From: Talinum fruticosum
Lineage: Eukaryota > Streptophyta > Magnoliopsida > Caryophyllales > Talinaceae
Assembly: GCA_021018815.1 (NCBI GenBank)
Contig: JAITYX010000032.1
Span: 6,537,501-6,601,500, forward strand
Direction: 5' to 3'
Length of the DNA: 64,000 nt
Each line of letters begins with the position of its first letter. The first letter of the stretch is position 1. Positions 11,301 through 24,547 of this stretch are shown piece after piece. The notes beneath the pieces were generated by a model, which did no database searches, was not told the origin of the DNA, and worked only from the letters and a program-made list of their open reading frames with translations. Made by a program: the position numbers and the translations under genes.

Positions 11301-14300
11301 ACTCTCCCACTCTACCTCCCAAACCTTTTTAGGGTTTTACTTACCTTCTATGCAATTCCAATGAGTACAATGCTTTTGTTAGCATTTTGGGTTGTAAAGC
11401 AAGAATCTGGTGGCACTTGGTCGGCAGCTTCTAGCTCATAAGCCCCCCATTTTTAGTGAGGGACTTTGCTAGATAGAGCTGAATGGAGAGAAACAATTCA
11501 TGTGGCTACCTTCATCAATTGAAATTGGCTTGATGGTTGAGTAATTTGAAAGTGCTACTTTGAAATGCAGCTGTAAGTAAATTCTAGGTAACCATGGGAT
11601 TATAGAATAGATGGGCAAAGGCCCAAGTTTTTTAATAAAAATATCTCGATGATATTCTTCATGTGACTCTCAATAAAAACAATAGCATTTAACCCTTTAC
11701 CCTAATCAAATCCATATTCTGTTTTTATAGTTATCTACTTGTTATCTCATTTGCATGCAACCGTAAGCAAATTCAGATTTTTTCAATTGCCAGTGCGACA
11801 TTTGCACTCTATATCAGGCATTGTTGGCTAAGAGTGCTCTTTCATGGGGGAAGGAAGAAGAATGTTGCAAGAAAAATTAAAAAATTTTATTGTAATTGTA
11901 ATTGAATTTTGGCTCATGGATTCTGCAGGGTTTCTCATTTTAACATTTTGTCCCCAGGTCAGCTGATGATGGAAATGTGTTCATTGTAAATGATTTTCAA
12001 GATCCTCTTCAGGTTTCGTCATACTGCTTTCTGTGAAAAATAAGAGCTGCCTTTATTGTAGCTTTCTATGTTTAGGAATGCCTCAATGCTATCTGCTAAG
12101 TTCACCTCGTGCCATATTTCTTAAATCAAAAAGGGTCACGGGAATTGGTGTAGGTCTAATGATGTCTTATGTTGGACTGCTGTCTTAACTTTTGGTATCA
12201 TATTTTTAGTCAAATATTGTTTGATCTTTTCATCCTATTGAAAGGGAGGCAAACAGCTATTGCACCACAAGATGGCGCATAATATAACTGTTTTTGCGTG
12301 TACAAGTACGCGTGCGCGCATCAGAGAATTGTATATTCCAAGGCGAGCATACATGATCTCCTTATCCAGTTGGGATGGTTTTGAGTTTTGATATCTAGTA
12401 CTCCTAAGTTACTGATGCAAAGATGTGATTTTTGTCTTTTGTGGGGGAGGGGGAGGGGGTGGGTGTTCAAAATTGTGGTTGTAGTATATTGTTATTGACA
12501 GAATCATTAGCAACTGTGAAAGAAAATAACAGTTTCCTAATTTTATTATTTGCCTTTTAGTAATTGCTATTAGATATATCTCCTAAACTGGTCACTGTTC
12601 TGTTGTTTTTGACAGAAAACTCTGTCTTCTTTAGAGCTTCCTGGAGTTGTTCCAGTCGCTTTACCATCTTCAAGTGGTGCAATTGTCATTTCTCCGTCAA
12701 GTGGAAGCCAGGAAATAGCAGCTGAGCGTGCCTATGACACGAGTAATATTTCAGTTTTTGTTGGAAGGCCAAAGCATAAATTTAATGATCCTGCTAGGGA
12801 TTTCTCAATTCAGCTCTTGGAGAAATTCTCTCTTGTAACCAAATTTGCTCGGGAAACAACCTCGCAATTGTTCCGTGAAAATAGTGGTGAAAACTTTTTC
12901 CCAAGTGATGGCAGACAGCTGAATCATATATCTGCCCTACCAGATACTCCGCCCAAGTTGCCACCAAATGATCCTCAAAACATCATAGAGGACGTGTATG
13001 TGCCGGAGGATCCTTTAGAGGTAAATTTGTGCTTCCTCGTGGTATTAGTCATTTTTGGATAATTTATAAATCTATTGTTGCAAATTCCTCCAGTGTATAC
13101 TATTAACCTTCTGCTTCCTATATCCAAGTGATTGCGGGCTTGATTTTCTCAATCCTGTCAATGCTGATGGCAATTATCCATTGTGCTTTGTTGGATACAA
13201 AGTGTCCATTATAGATATGTGTCCATGTGCTGAACTTAGGTTATTTTCAGGAAATTCTACCGGAATTTTAGTCTAATTCAGCATCATTTTGTACCCATGT
13301 CTAAGTGGAACGCCAAAGTAAAATTAAGGAGACTTTCCTCTCAAATAAAGCAGTATGTTATACATCATGGTGCTGTTGGTTTAGCACCTATGGTTTTGCA
13401 CTGTTCTTCAAATGTTTATTGTCTCTGGCCAGTCATATGTGTAGTCATTTGTCTCTCCTTTAGGGTAGTGCTGTTGACCGGTACATTGGACTGTTTCAGT
13501 CTTAGTTTTTGCAAAAACATTCAAGAGATCATGAAGATGATTTTGTTTGTATACTGTGAATTCCCCCCAATAAAACAGAAAATATCATGGAATTTTGCCT
13601 TAAATGGTGCTTAGGTTATGTTCTGTATTATAAAGCTGACAAACCATTCTTTCTGTTTTTGGAGAATTGTGATCCATGGACATCCTTTCAAGGTTTTTCT
13701 TGCTAACAAAGAATCAAAAGTGTATAGGACTTGTAATAATTAACGTGGATGAGCTAATATCTGTAATGGTTGTCCAATGACATTGGGAAAGAATAAGGTA
13801 TTGATTCTATCATGTAGATATCTTGTTACATTCTTTGAGAACTTGTTAGAATCTTCTGCACTTCCTTTGACTTCAAGGTTCTTCTTCAATCATTTCAGAG
13901 AAATTGCTACAAAAGATTTTTGGAGTTGTTTAGATGGCCTCATTTTTGTTATCATAGTTCAGACTATGGTGAACACTCATATTTCTGGGTCATCATTCAC
14001 CAAATGTGCCGGGAAATAAATTCTGGGATGGTTATACTTCATTTGTCTCAAGTTTAAATTTTATTTTTACCCAATTCACTGTTTGCTATTAATTTCTATC
14101 TGCAGCTTGATAAGTTGGCGCTCACTTGGGGAAAACCACGAGAACCTCCATTATCACAGGAAGAGGTGAGGCTAGCCATATTTTTCTTTGACCTTCTGGT
14201 TACGGCATACAAGTGATAAATCCCTCTAAAATTATGACATCTTTTATTTGTTTATGTCAACACTTCTTTTCTGGCTTTTGAGAACTGATGCTTCAATGTT

Positions 14301-17300
14301 CTCTTTTTTCTGTGTTAGTATGGCAGCTATAGGTGTTGTAGCTTGGGTCTGTTCATGGTGTTATTCACAGCCTCAAGCCCTTTGCAAAATAGGTTTATTT
14401 GGGTGGTTTTTTTCCTTTTTTTATTTGGGGGAGGGGGTAGGGGAAGATTGCTGCATAGGCCCTTTATATTTCATTATGCAGTCAGCTTAAAGTCCTAGTT
14501 TAAAGTGAGAATTTGTTCTTGCCAATACTCATATCCTCATAACAACACGTCATGCACTATCACTTAGGCACTTACCAGATTTTGATTTCATTGTGCAGTG
14601 GGCCACTTTCTTGGATTCTGAGGGGCGAGTTGTTGATTTCGAAGCTTTGAAGAAGAGAGTATTTTATGGTGGCATTGCTCATGAACTGCGAAAACAGGTT
14701 TGTTAATTTACTATTGTGATTAACTGGAATTCTATTGCTCATTACTCTCTAGGTTGTCATACTCAAAATTATGGTGACAGGTCTGGCCGTTCTTATTAGG
14801 GAACTATGACCATAATTCAACATATGCTGAACGTGAGTACCTTCGATCAGTGAGGAAGGAAGATTATGAAATTATAAAGCTCCAGTGGCAGGTTGTCATT
14901 TTCTTATTTTATCTTAAGCCTATTAGTTGTAAGCATGCATGTTGCCGCTCAGTTGGTTGCTTATATTTCGGTACATCAGTGAATAAACAATATTGAAGTA
15001 TCAATTACCCTCGTATCATGGGGGTGCACTTCCTTTTGTGGGGGATCTGAATAGAAAGAGGTTGCCTATATTGGCAGATCAAGAAAAAGAAGATGAAAAA
15101 ACTTTTAGATCTCTGACTTGGGAGGCCTGGTCTGTCAACAATGAATTGGTAGTATAGGCAGAGTGCTTGTTTTGCCTATATACATGGAGCCGTCCTTGAA
15201 AATTCTGTACCATTATGAAAGACATTTATGTGTAGGAGAAAGGTCTATGCCATTGCTATATACTTTTAACCCTGCAACTCAGATAATTGAAGGTGGATTA
15301 CTCTTTACTGCTTCCTGTCCCAAGATAAAACATATTAACTGCTGTTTCAGGATGTCTGATCAGTTATTTACTTACCCAGTAGTAACGTTTTTCAATTGAT
15401 ATTCACACTTCACTCAAGAGGTATTTCTAGAAAACCATCCCCTTCTGGAGTGAGACATGACATCAATGTTCAGACAGAAGTACTGCATTAGAGCTTTATG
15501 AGAGATTGAAATGGTGTCTGACATAAGTATTATGCTGTAGTTGAAAGTTCTCAATTTATCAGGCCATCTCATGTACTGCTTGCTTTAATCAAAATTCTTT
15601 TAGTGGTAGGGAATGCCCGTAGTTCTGCCAGTCTCCTGAGTAGGTTGACATTTTCCCCCTGCTTTTAGTACTTATTTGTAGTTCAACTGAAAATTTCTGA
15701 TCCCCAGCTGATATCTTGTCTATAAGATCTATCCTTCACGTGAAGAACCTTCTTCCATCCTACACTCACTCTATCTAGCTTTAATTGGTGTCTGATTTCC
15801 CGTTATTGCAGAGCATATCTTCACAGCAAGCAAAAAGATTCACAAAGTTTAGGGAGAGAAAGGGGCTAATCGATAAGGATGTGGTATGTAACTTTTGTTA
15901 TGCCCCTGCAATGGAAGGAGGGATAAAGGCACTTTATGATGAGTTTACACTGAGCTGAAATATGTTTAATTCTTCTCTTATTGTCTGAAAGGTAAGGACA
16001 GATAGATCATTCTCCTACTATGATGGAGATGATAATCCACATATCAATGTTCTATATGACATCTTGTTGACATATTCCTTCTACAACTTTGACCTTGGTT
16101 ACTGTCAGGTAATTCTTGTCAGAGTGACAGTCAATCCTTCATCATATCTTTATCCGTTCAATTTTCTCATTGGAAATGTGCTATACTAGGGTATGAACGA
16201 TTATCTGTCCCCTTTATTGTTTGTCATGGAGGATGAATCTGAAGCATTTTGGTGTTTTGCTTCACTAATGGAACGCATCGGACCAAATTTCAATCGTGAT
16301 CAAAGTGGCATGCACGCACAACTCTTCGCATTATCAAAGGTAACCCCCCACCCTGCAGTTCTCCTGACACATATCTTGTTCTGTATTCCATATCTGCATG
16401 TTTGGATAGGCACATTCATAACCAGTTCATGCATAGGCATGATCTGTTATATCGACATGCATTGTTTTCAAGGATGCATAAGTATGCTGTGTATTGAGGG
16501 CTTTAATTTGTCATCTGTGGTGCTTCGCCTGCTGTATTCCTGTTCTATTATTTTTGCTTTAATATTTTGAATTTATGCCTTTTATTGCCTCTCTGTTACT
16601 CCTATTGATCATTGCTGCAGCATTGATCACCGCTACATTTTCATACTAAAGTCATTTTTTTTGCACGAGTTCTCGCAATTATGTGGTTAATATAATACTC
16701 ATTTTTGCAAGACCTCTAGTTTCGTGGTTGATATGCACAAAAGTATGCTTAAAACACTTTGCTCCTTTTTTCTTTGTCCTTTTTCGTCTGGGAAAAGAAA
16801 AAAGGGGCAGGGGGCTTTGGGTCAAGAATTTCTGTTGTACATGATTCTAACAGTATCATCTTCTTCATTGGCAGCTAGTGGAATTGTCTGACAGTCCACT
16901 GCATGACTATTTTAAGCAAAATGATTGCTTGAATTATTTCTTTTGTTTCCGGTGGATTCTTATGCAGTTCAAAAGGTAAGTTATTCTTCAATTGCTTACA
17001 TCTGGATTACTAGTTTTTTCTGAATATTCTCTGAACATTTGGCATGAACTCATGCATTTCATACAGCTTGACAATTAGATTAAAACATAGCAAGTGGGTC
17101 AGTCATGCCAAGTTCAACTAAGTTTACTTCAGTTGGGTCATGTTGTTGGCAGGATGTCCACTTGGTCCGTTTTCCATCTGGCTATTTTGGGCATGGACGT
17201 GTTTGGGTCTTATGTTAGCTGGGTGAAAAAGTTTGTGGTGAAAAAAAGTGTCAGAAAACTTTTCGGTTTTATTTGTGTGGGGTCAATTCTGAATTGGATT

Positions 17301-17776
17301 GTTTTATTTGAGTAGGGTCAATCCAATATTTGCGTGGTGTTGGTAACTATCCATTGTTTAGTAACTTTAGTTTTTCCTCGTACTGAACTTGTGGTTAGGT
17401 GTGACGTGTACTTAACTCATGGTTATGTGTGACGTTTTGTCCATCACAGGGAACTCCATTATGAGGAAACATTGCTGTTGTGGGAGGTCTTATGGACCCA
17501 TCATCTCTCTGAGCACTTCCACCTCTATGTATGCGTTGCGATCCTCAAGATGCACAGGGACAAGATCATGGGAGAGCAAATGGATTTTGACACCCTCTTG
17601 AAGTTCATAAACGAGTTGAGTGGGCACATCGATCTTGAAGCGGCTTTGAGAGATGCAGAGGCGCTTTGCATTTATGTAGGAGAAACAGGAGCTGCTTGCA
17701 TTCCTCCTGGAACTCCCCTTCTTTACCTCTTAAAAATGCTCTAGTTTCTTCTCAGCTAGAGGATGAAGTATTGTAG
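8366..17776 (+). CDS. RabGAP/TBC-domain protein, TBC1D15/GYP7 type (one-base deletion near the C-terminus)
   Basis: Predicted GTPase-activating protein for Rab/Ypt GTPases in vesicle traffic. Fifteen coding exons keep phase: 8366-8428, 8647-8811, 8913-8964, 9719-9826, 10443-10527, 11958-12012, 12616-13020, 14106-14165, 14599-14697, 14781-14891, 15812-15883, 15992-16108, 16190-16339, 16875-16975 and 17450-17776. The protein is about 656 aa. The N-terminal half (IHPTQ, GRLKLL, RSIRRHTPALGWQY) matches the DUF3548-like Rab-binding region of plant TBC1D15-like proteins such as Arabidopsis At5g52580. The TBC domain spans about 355-580 and has both catalytic fingers: IDKDVVRTDR (Arg about 427) and YCQGM (Gln about 464). 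The start at 8366 is chosen for its in-frame join to exon 2 and an A at -3. In the last exon, CCCC at 17715-17718 needs a fifth C to give the family ending GTPPSLP...DEVL. As written the frame stops at 17744. Confidence 0.93.
10528..11340 (+). repeat. Degenerate repeat of about 175 bp in TBC intron 5
   Basis: The intron between exons 5 and 6 contains several diverged copies of a unit of roughly 175-180 bases. Recognisable pieces are GGAGCATACAATCGCCATTT, GAGAACATAGTCTCCATTTG and GAGGACATAATCAACATTTG, each followed by an ATAACAG/ATAACC...TTTTGGG(G)TCTAG-like stretch. The same unit, inverted, appears in the large BRIZ intron near 60290-60920, so this is a dispersed repeat family. No coding capacity is seen. 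Confidence 0.55.
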
Positions 17777-18163
17777 ATCCCCTTCAATTCCTGTAAATAG
17801 CAATGTGCTTGGGCGGGAAGAAACAGACCCGACCTATTGTAAAGAAAATCATCCGTTATCTTCCTATAACTTTCACAACTAACATGAAAGGTACAGTGTA
17901 ACATCAGTCACAAGTTTACAGGTTTTAAGAAGTTGAAAGGCAAAGAAACTTTTATAGTATCATGGTGCCATTATACTCTTTTGTCAGGTAATTTTCTGTG
18001 TATGAGTTGAGTTGTGCAGATCAAGTTGATCCCTAAATACGAGCCCTCGAAAGAGGTGGAACAAATTGCAGGGAATTCTGAGTGGTATGAGTTGGTGATC
18101 AGGGCCTTCCTTGACAGGTTTTGGTCATTGCTTGCTAGGTGCTACGCTCATGAAGGTTGGTGA
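17777..18163 (+). other. TBC 3' region with a possible alternative terminal exon (18020-18163)
   Basis: After the TBC stop there is 3'UTR-like sequence. At 18019 an acceptor-like GTTGTGCAG precedes a 47-codon open frame (18020-18163, stop TGA). It has normal amino-acid diversity (KLIPKYEPSKEVEQ, EWYELVIRAFLDRFW). If TBC exon 15 were spliced at a GAA|GTATTG donor just before its stop codon, this frame would follow in phase. I do not recognise the peptide. It could be an alternative C-terminus, a relic exon of another gene or chance. Confidence 0.35.
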
Positions 18164-21100
18164 AATTCTGACTTGGAGCCTATTATTTCAAATGAGCCTT
18201 ATTGTTGAGTAAAGACCATTTGAATTGCAAAGATCGAAGTTGTGGTCTGGTGACATTTAATATTAATCCACTGGTATCATATAGTCCACTTTTCATATGG
18301 AGAAATCCTCTTGAAATTATTGCCCTCACTATTGTGCATTCTCCATGTAGAAGGACTAGAAGTGACTCCCATAATAATTTTAAATACGGGTTCCTCTTAT
18401 CCCCTATTTTATTTAGTTGGAAGGAGTTATAAGCAAAGTTTCAAGCAGTTGTAGAAAGCTGTAAGATAAAGTTAAATAGAACCACACCCTAATATTATAG
18501 GCTAAGACTACATCTTTTTCTTTTCTTATCCCTTGTGTGTGTGTGGGAATCCATCATTTGAACAATCTCAATCTCTTATATGCTGTAAGCCTTCGTTTTC
18601 ATTTTCAGCCATCTAATGATTTAAATAGATTTAAACAAATAATTCAAAGTAGACCCCAAACGCTGAGATAGTAGGAGAGAATTTATCAAATGGTATGACA
18701 TCAATCCTAATAAAGTATCAAATATATAAGATTATGCACACTCCAAGTGTCCAAACGAGCTTTTCTTTTTAGTCGAATAATGTCCACACGAGTTAATTAT
18801 CAAACATGTTGATGAAAGAGATGTACAATAAATAAAAGATTAAGAGTCTGAATTCTAATAACTATCAATTCTTTTTCCTCTTAATTTAAAATTGAATTAT
18901 TATTTGTTAGAAAAACTTGAAATAAAACACATTTTCATTTTTTTTTTCCCAATAACTAGTGTTGTTATGAGAGGATGGGTGGGAGATGGTTGATACATCA
19001 AACCGAAACTATGGAGTATTAATTATTGTGAAATTTACTCTACTAGACACTTGTGAGAGAGATCACTTAAATCTTTATCCTCAATCAATGGGAGAAGCAA
19101 GCAGTGCCCACCAAGCCCAGGCAATGCAAAAGAAAGGTGAAAATTTAATGGCAGGGAGAGAGAGAGAGAGAGAGAGAGCGCCATGGAGAGAGTGATGCCC
19201 AAAATGGGAGGGCATTAGGCAAACAAAATAAATAATTTTTTATAGAAAAAAATTATTAAATGGGTTTTTAAATTTATTTTATTATTTTATTTAGTAAAAA
19301 TGGGTGAATGAAGGGTTGGGATTGGATGGGATAGGACAAATCAGAAATCAGAAAAATGAGAAATGTGATAAAAGTGAGAGAGGCAATCAAGTAATTAAAT
19401 TGGATGTCAGTTTTCAAAGCGTGTGTTTGTGTTGAAATGGAAACATATTCAAGGCAATCACCCGACAATCGTACTGCTCACCCCCTCTACCACTCTTCAC
19501 TCTCTAATAAAATTAAGTCAAAGTATAATCATAGAAAATTCAAATATCGATAAAATGTTATCTACGTAAAGAAAACAAACAGGCCGATTAGTACGAGTAT
19601 TACCCGTTACGCTTTGATTAGGCATCTTTTTGTACTATGACATTTGCACCTGCTACGATCCCGTAAAGGTGGACCAATAAATGGACAGTTTAGAATTGAG
19701 GCAGTTTCCCAACATTTTTCTTGTGTCATTATTTAAGAGTATATCGACTAATACGAATTTATTCAACCTATTTATCGTGGCAATAGGATAAGGACTATTT
19801 GTAAATTACTTAGAGAATCCGATTAAACTCATTTGTAATATCTTAACATAACTTATCTTAACCCCAAAAGTAAACTAAAATCAATTACATCTAAACACGA
19901 ATTAAACCAAAATAATGTTAAAATCAAAAGATTATAATATCCAATTAAAGGAAATTAAAGAGCATTGGGCACGAGTCAATTCAATATTCAACTTTTAGGT
20001 GTGCCGTACGATGGACACTAAGAAGTTTGCCGGAGTATTTTGGTGTGTAGGGAATAAAGCCAACCCCAAAACAGCTTGCTTTAAAAGTCATTTAATGACA
20101 AAACTATTCAAATCCACAAGTTTATAGGGATTTCATTCCCATTGTTGAAAGCTACTTAATTGCATGCATCCTGTACTTGGGAAATATTAGCCTTAAACTC
20201 CCCTATACAAAAATAGTAGCAAAATTTTGTGCTGATTTTGTTGTCGGTGTAGTTATGTAGGAAGGTTATTAAGCGAGCGGTGCCCTTCGTGATGACGGAT
20301 ACTCACACCATTTAGGTTTTTTTTTAAAAATTACATTTAGTGTAGATCGTTTAACATAGATCATATAGTTGGAAGCATTGTATACAGAAAAATAAAGTTT
20401 TTAGGTTAAAGAAACTAGATAATTGAGTTAGACTAGTATTGACTAGTGGCTCAGGAGGGGGTGGGGGAATAAATCTACGTCTAGATTATAGTAATTAACA
20501 TAAATTTACTTTTAACAAAAAGTTGAGATCAACTCGACATATTAGAGTTCATAAATCAATATAATCAAAAGTTTTAATTTATAGTTAAGGATATATTTTA
20601 TTTTGTTTTATTTGATGCTTTGGCTAAGATTGAAGCAACAATGTTACATAGGCTCCCCTCATTTCCTCCACAACAATTAAACAATGGGTTATATCATTGA
20701 AATTCCATGTAAAGCTCCTCAATAAGGAAAACAAGTTGTTTTCTTTTTCCCCCAAAAAAAATGAATCCATTCAAACGGTTAAACTAATTATTAAAGAGCC
20801 ATCATTCCTTTTTTGTTATAATAAAAACAGTGACAATTTTAGTAATTATACAAATGTAGTCTGGTTTTCCTCATGTAACTTATGATTCTTATTTCGCACA
20901 CCTTGTTTCTTCACTACCTTCTTCTTTTAGTTCATGAAATTGGAAATCTAAACACAGATACGCATATATATCAGCATGTAAAGAGTAGAAAAATTCACGT
21001 GGTCTTATTCACATTCTTTGTGGTTGGAAATCTAAACACCAACACCTTAAAATCCACAAAATAAATGTAGCAAATATTGAAGTGTAGATGGTTGGGGGTG

Positions 21101-21367
21101 TAGCAAAAGCAATGAATCCACAAAGAAGAGTTGGGGTTATCTTATAGATAAGGAAATAAATGTAGGGATTGACTAGCTTGTCAAATTGTCTCCCTTTTTC
21201 TTCTTCCATTCAACATCACTTCACATCTACTCTTCCTACAATTTTTTTTTTTTTTTATGGTGGAAAATCCATTTTCTTCTTATTTTTCTAAGAGGGGTAG
21301 TTAGTTGTCCACACAAACCCATATTTATTTCATCTTTTAAGAATGACAACTCAATACTTCTTCTTCT
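18164..21367. other. Intergenic DNA, no supported gene
   Basis: AT-rich DNA with a (GA)n tract at about 19158-19178. Open frames here are short and of low complexity and lack recognisable domains. No RNA gene was recognised. Confidence 0.6.
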
Positions 21368-21706
21368 AACCAATCCAATAAAGATATAAGCATGGCTAGT
21401 ACTCCCTAGATTTAATATTATCTTTTAGTACCCAAAAAAAAAAAGAAATTCCAAAATTGAACCACAAAATAAAAATAATAATCACGAGGTGGGGATTCTA
21501 GTATTGATAGAATTTGATAATATCATAATCAACATATTAATAATAACCCATCCAATAAAGAAATATGCATGGCTAATATTCCCTAAATTTAATATTATCA
21601 TTTAGTACAAATAATGCCAAAAACCAACCCACAAAATAACAATAATTATGAGAGGTGGGGATTCTAGTGTTAACACAATTTTATAATATCATAACCAGTA
21701 TATTAA
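21368..21706. repeat. Tandem duplication of about 177 bp
   Basis: Two adjacent direct copies, 21368-21544 and 21545-21706, share long blocks such as TCCAATAAAG, GCATGGCTA, TTTAATATTATC, GGTGGGGATTCTAGT and AATATCATAA. They differ by scattered substitutions and small indels, so the duplication is not very recent. Confidence 0.75.
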
Positions 21707-22847
21707 AAGCGAAGACTTTTTAAATTTATCAAGTGTTTAAATCACTTTCAATCTTCAAAACAGTAATATTCATATATTATAAAGTTTAAGTCTCATAATA
21801 TGCGATAAACCTAAATACATTATGAATTAGACATTTGTTAAATTTAATCTAATCGAATTATCCTCATATTTTCCAGTAATAAGTATATTTTTATTTACTC
21901 AACAGAAAAAGAGGGATAAAAACAAAAAAAGGAAAAAAAACAAAGGGATGGAAATGGAGGCACACGTGGGGTGGGCATAGTACTGAGTTGGAATCGGACC
22001 ACTCGGCGAAAAGAACGCTGACGAAAATGCTGGGCTGCTCTCCCTGCTCTACGGCCCATCATCCACCCTCTGCGGTCCATACTCCCCGTGTGCTTGCCGG
22101 CTCCCCCCGCCCCCCACAAGTGACTTTCCCGCTCATTATAACGGTTCATGTAGGCGGGATCTCAACTCGGGTTATTAGTAATAATTTTCGAACATCTTAT
22201 CAATTGACCAAACTGATATAATCACATATATTTTCATTTTAAACAACGGTTTTTTAATAACTACTGCTTTCCCCTCTAAATTTTTTAATTTTTTTCCATC
22301 TTCCACGATCTCCTTCTAATTTCTTTCAACTCTTTTTAACTTCAATATTTTTCAATTAAAGGGAACATACAGTATTATTCGTCGTTATTCCTTTTCTTTT
22401 CCCCTTCTTTTCTAAAAACTTTTTAAAGAATTAAACAAAAAAGTATGACAAATAAATACAAAACATAACGCGCTATCATCTTAACAAAATGAAAGGACCA
22501 CAAGGCTTGAGTCCACGTATGAAGATTATATATATACTTATGTTTAATCAAGAGGAAGAAAGTAATGACTAATATACACCACATATATGATAACCTGATA
22601 TCTGTGAATTCAGAGGTACGAAAAACAGAGCATTTATTTGAGGTCCAGGAGTTGAATAATCGTCAAAAAGGAATGAATTCATAACTTATCTTAATTATAA
22701 TCATTCTTCCATCAACAAAACCAACAAAAAAACCCCTCAATGAAGCTAAAATCGGCCTCATTGGCTACATATATATGTCTATATAATTCTACTACTTAAA
22801 TCAAAATGTAAAAGACTAAAATCTCATATACAAACTATTATATATTA
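21707..22847. other. Intergenic DNA with a GC-richer island
   Basis: A GC-richer patch lies at about 21955-22160 and contains a perfect G-box core CACGTG at 21963-21968. Opposite-strand frames of 84 and 77 aa overlap in it, but neither shows a recognisable domain. The rest is AT-rich and featureless. Confidence 0.5.
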
Positions 22848-23009
22848 CTCCCTCCGCTTCAAAAAAGTTGTAAAAGTTTCTATTTTACATGTCGTAAAAA
22901 CATTGTCAAAATTCTATATATAGTAAAAAAGTGACCTTTGAGTAATAAATGATGTTCCCTTAAATTTGTATATTTTTAAAATTTGACAACCTTTTAGGGA
23001 CGGAGGGAG
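22848..23009. mobile_element. Stowaway-like MITE
   Basis: The segment starts CTCCCTCCG (22848) and ends CGGAGGGAG (23009), terminal inverted repeats typical of Stowaway MITEs, the non-autonomous Tc1/mariner relatives. The inner ends also pair (AAAAAAGTTG with CAACCTTTT). The element is about 162 bases, as expected for the family, and AT-rich inside. A TA lies at the left flank but not cleanly at the right, so the TA target duplication is decayed. Confidence 0.85.
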
Positions 23010-23403
23010 AGCAAGACAAGCTACTATCACACTTTTCAAATGTCATTTAAATTTTTAAAAAATATAATCTTAATATTATTTTTTTTGGTTGGTTTGAAAA
23101 AGAAAAGAGCTAATATTATACACAATACATGTTTGAAGTTAGGGTAACATATATAATGTCTTGTCCATGATGACTTTAATTTGCTAAAAAAACAAAAGCT
23201 TCACACAAACACTCGTGCAATTTTTAAAATATGATTGAAGGAATCTACAAATACAATTAATCATCCACAAAATTGAACTTAATAAGGAATAATCATTCAC
23301 AAAACATCCAAAAATACAAATATGTGGTCGCAGTAGGGTACATGAATTTCATATCATACATAATAGGAATGAATATTGTTTTTTTTTTAATTTTATTTTA
23401 TTT

Positions 23404-23880
23404 GAAGTTTCATAGTCAGTGTAGAATTCAAGTTTTCTTTGTGTTGGTTGGTTTATAAGCCACGACTACACACCAATTTCGTCTCCTCTCTCTCTCTCTC
23501 TACATTCAAAAGTGCAAAACTTATTACTAAACCGGGCCTAAAATGTCCAACATCCTATATACACTAGTAGTGTAGACACTGCTCCATTTAACTTTAACTT
23601 ATAACTTTACTAACTCATTAGAGCTAGCTTACACAACTCCTTATAACTTTTTACAACATTACTCACAATTCTTTATAACTCCCTACAATCTTATAACTCC
23701 TTACCGCACAATAAAACAAGTCATAAACTTCATCCAATAACCATGGTTTTTGTTAAATTTACGAATTACAAAAAATAGAAGTTTCGTAGTCAGTGTAGAG
23801 AATTGAAGTTAGCTATGTGTTGGTTGGTCTATACGCCATGACTACACCTTTTTGTCCTCTCCATCTCTCTCTCTCTCGTA
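23404..23880. repeat. Pair of direct repeats of about 100 bp
   Basis: Copy one (about 23404-23500) and copy two (about 23778-23880) share TAGTCAGTGTAGA, TGTGTTGGTTGGT and GACTACAC, each followed by a (CT)n run. The spacing is about 374 bases. Between them lies a stretch of repeated ACTCCTTATAACT-like words. Function unknown. Confidence 0.7.
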
Positions 23881-24419
23881 TGAGGTGAAAACAAGAACAT
23901 CAAAAGTTGCAAAAATAAAAAATAAAAGGGTGGGTTCAGGTCCTATGCTATGAACCCATCTTAATTAATTTCATAAAAATAAACAACAAAAGATTTGATG
24001 GTTGAGACTCACTCACTCACTCCTAACTACTATAAGCTACTTCTTCTTTCTGCCAACTTAAATAAATACTATGTGACCATCACCTTGTCTTTTCAAATTT
24101 AATTCAATCGATTGTTGATGAGTAATTTCTGTTTACTCCTTTCACTTCTATATCTCTTCATTTCGAGGACATAAATAAATTACGAGTATAGAATAAAGAG
24201 TTTTCTATAAGATTTACTAATACATGATAACATGAATAGTAAAGAATAGTAAACAAGAACGTCAAACATACAATTAAGTTTACCGACCTATTTGAATAGG
24301 CATTTATAACACATTTATCTCACACGTGAAAAGCTAATTTATGTTGTTAGTGTATTAACTACTGGTTGTGTTTCAAAGATTATGTATTTTTAAAAAAATT
24401 CAATTTTTTTTTTAATGTG

Positions 24420-24547
24420 AGTACTTTAGAATCGGTCTCTACGTAAGTAGAGATGTTTATAGGGTTACTGATCGCTTACATCCGGATTTTTCTAGGCCAT
24501 GCACAGATGAGACTCACAATAAAAGTTATTGTTGTTGTTGTTGTTAT
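24420..24547 (+). mobile_element. SINE-like remnant ending in (TTG)n
   Basis: The segment AATCGGTCTCTACGTAAGTA ... GCTTACATCCGGAT ... ends in a (TTG)n run at about 24529-24545. The layout resembles plant Au-type SINEs, which have a conserved body and a TTG-repeat tail. The tRNA-derived promoter boxes are not convincing here, so the copy is probably 5'-truncated. Confidence 0.5.
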
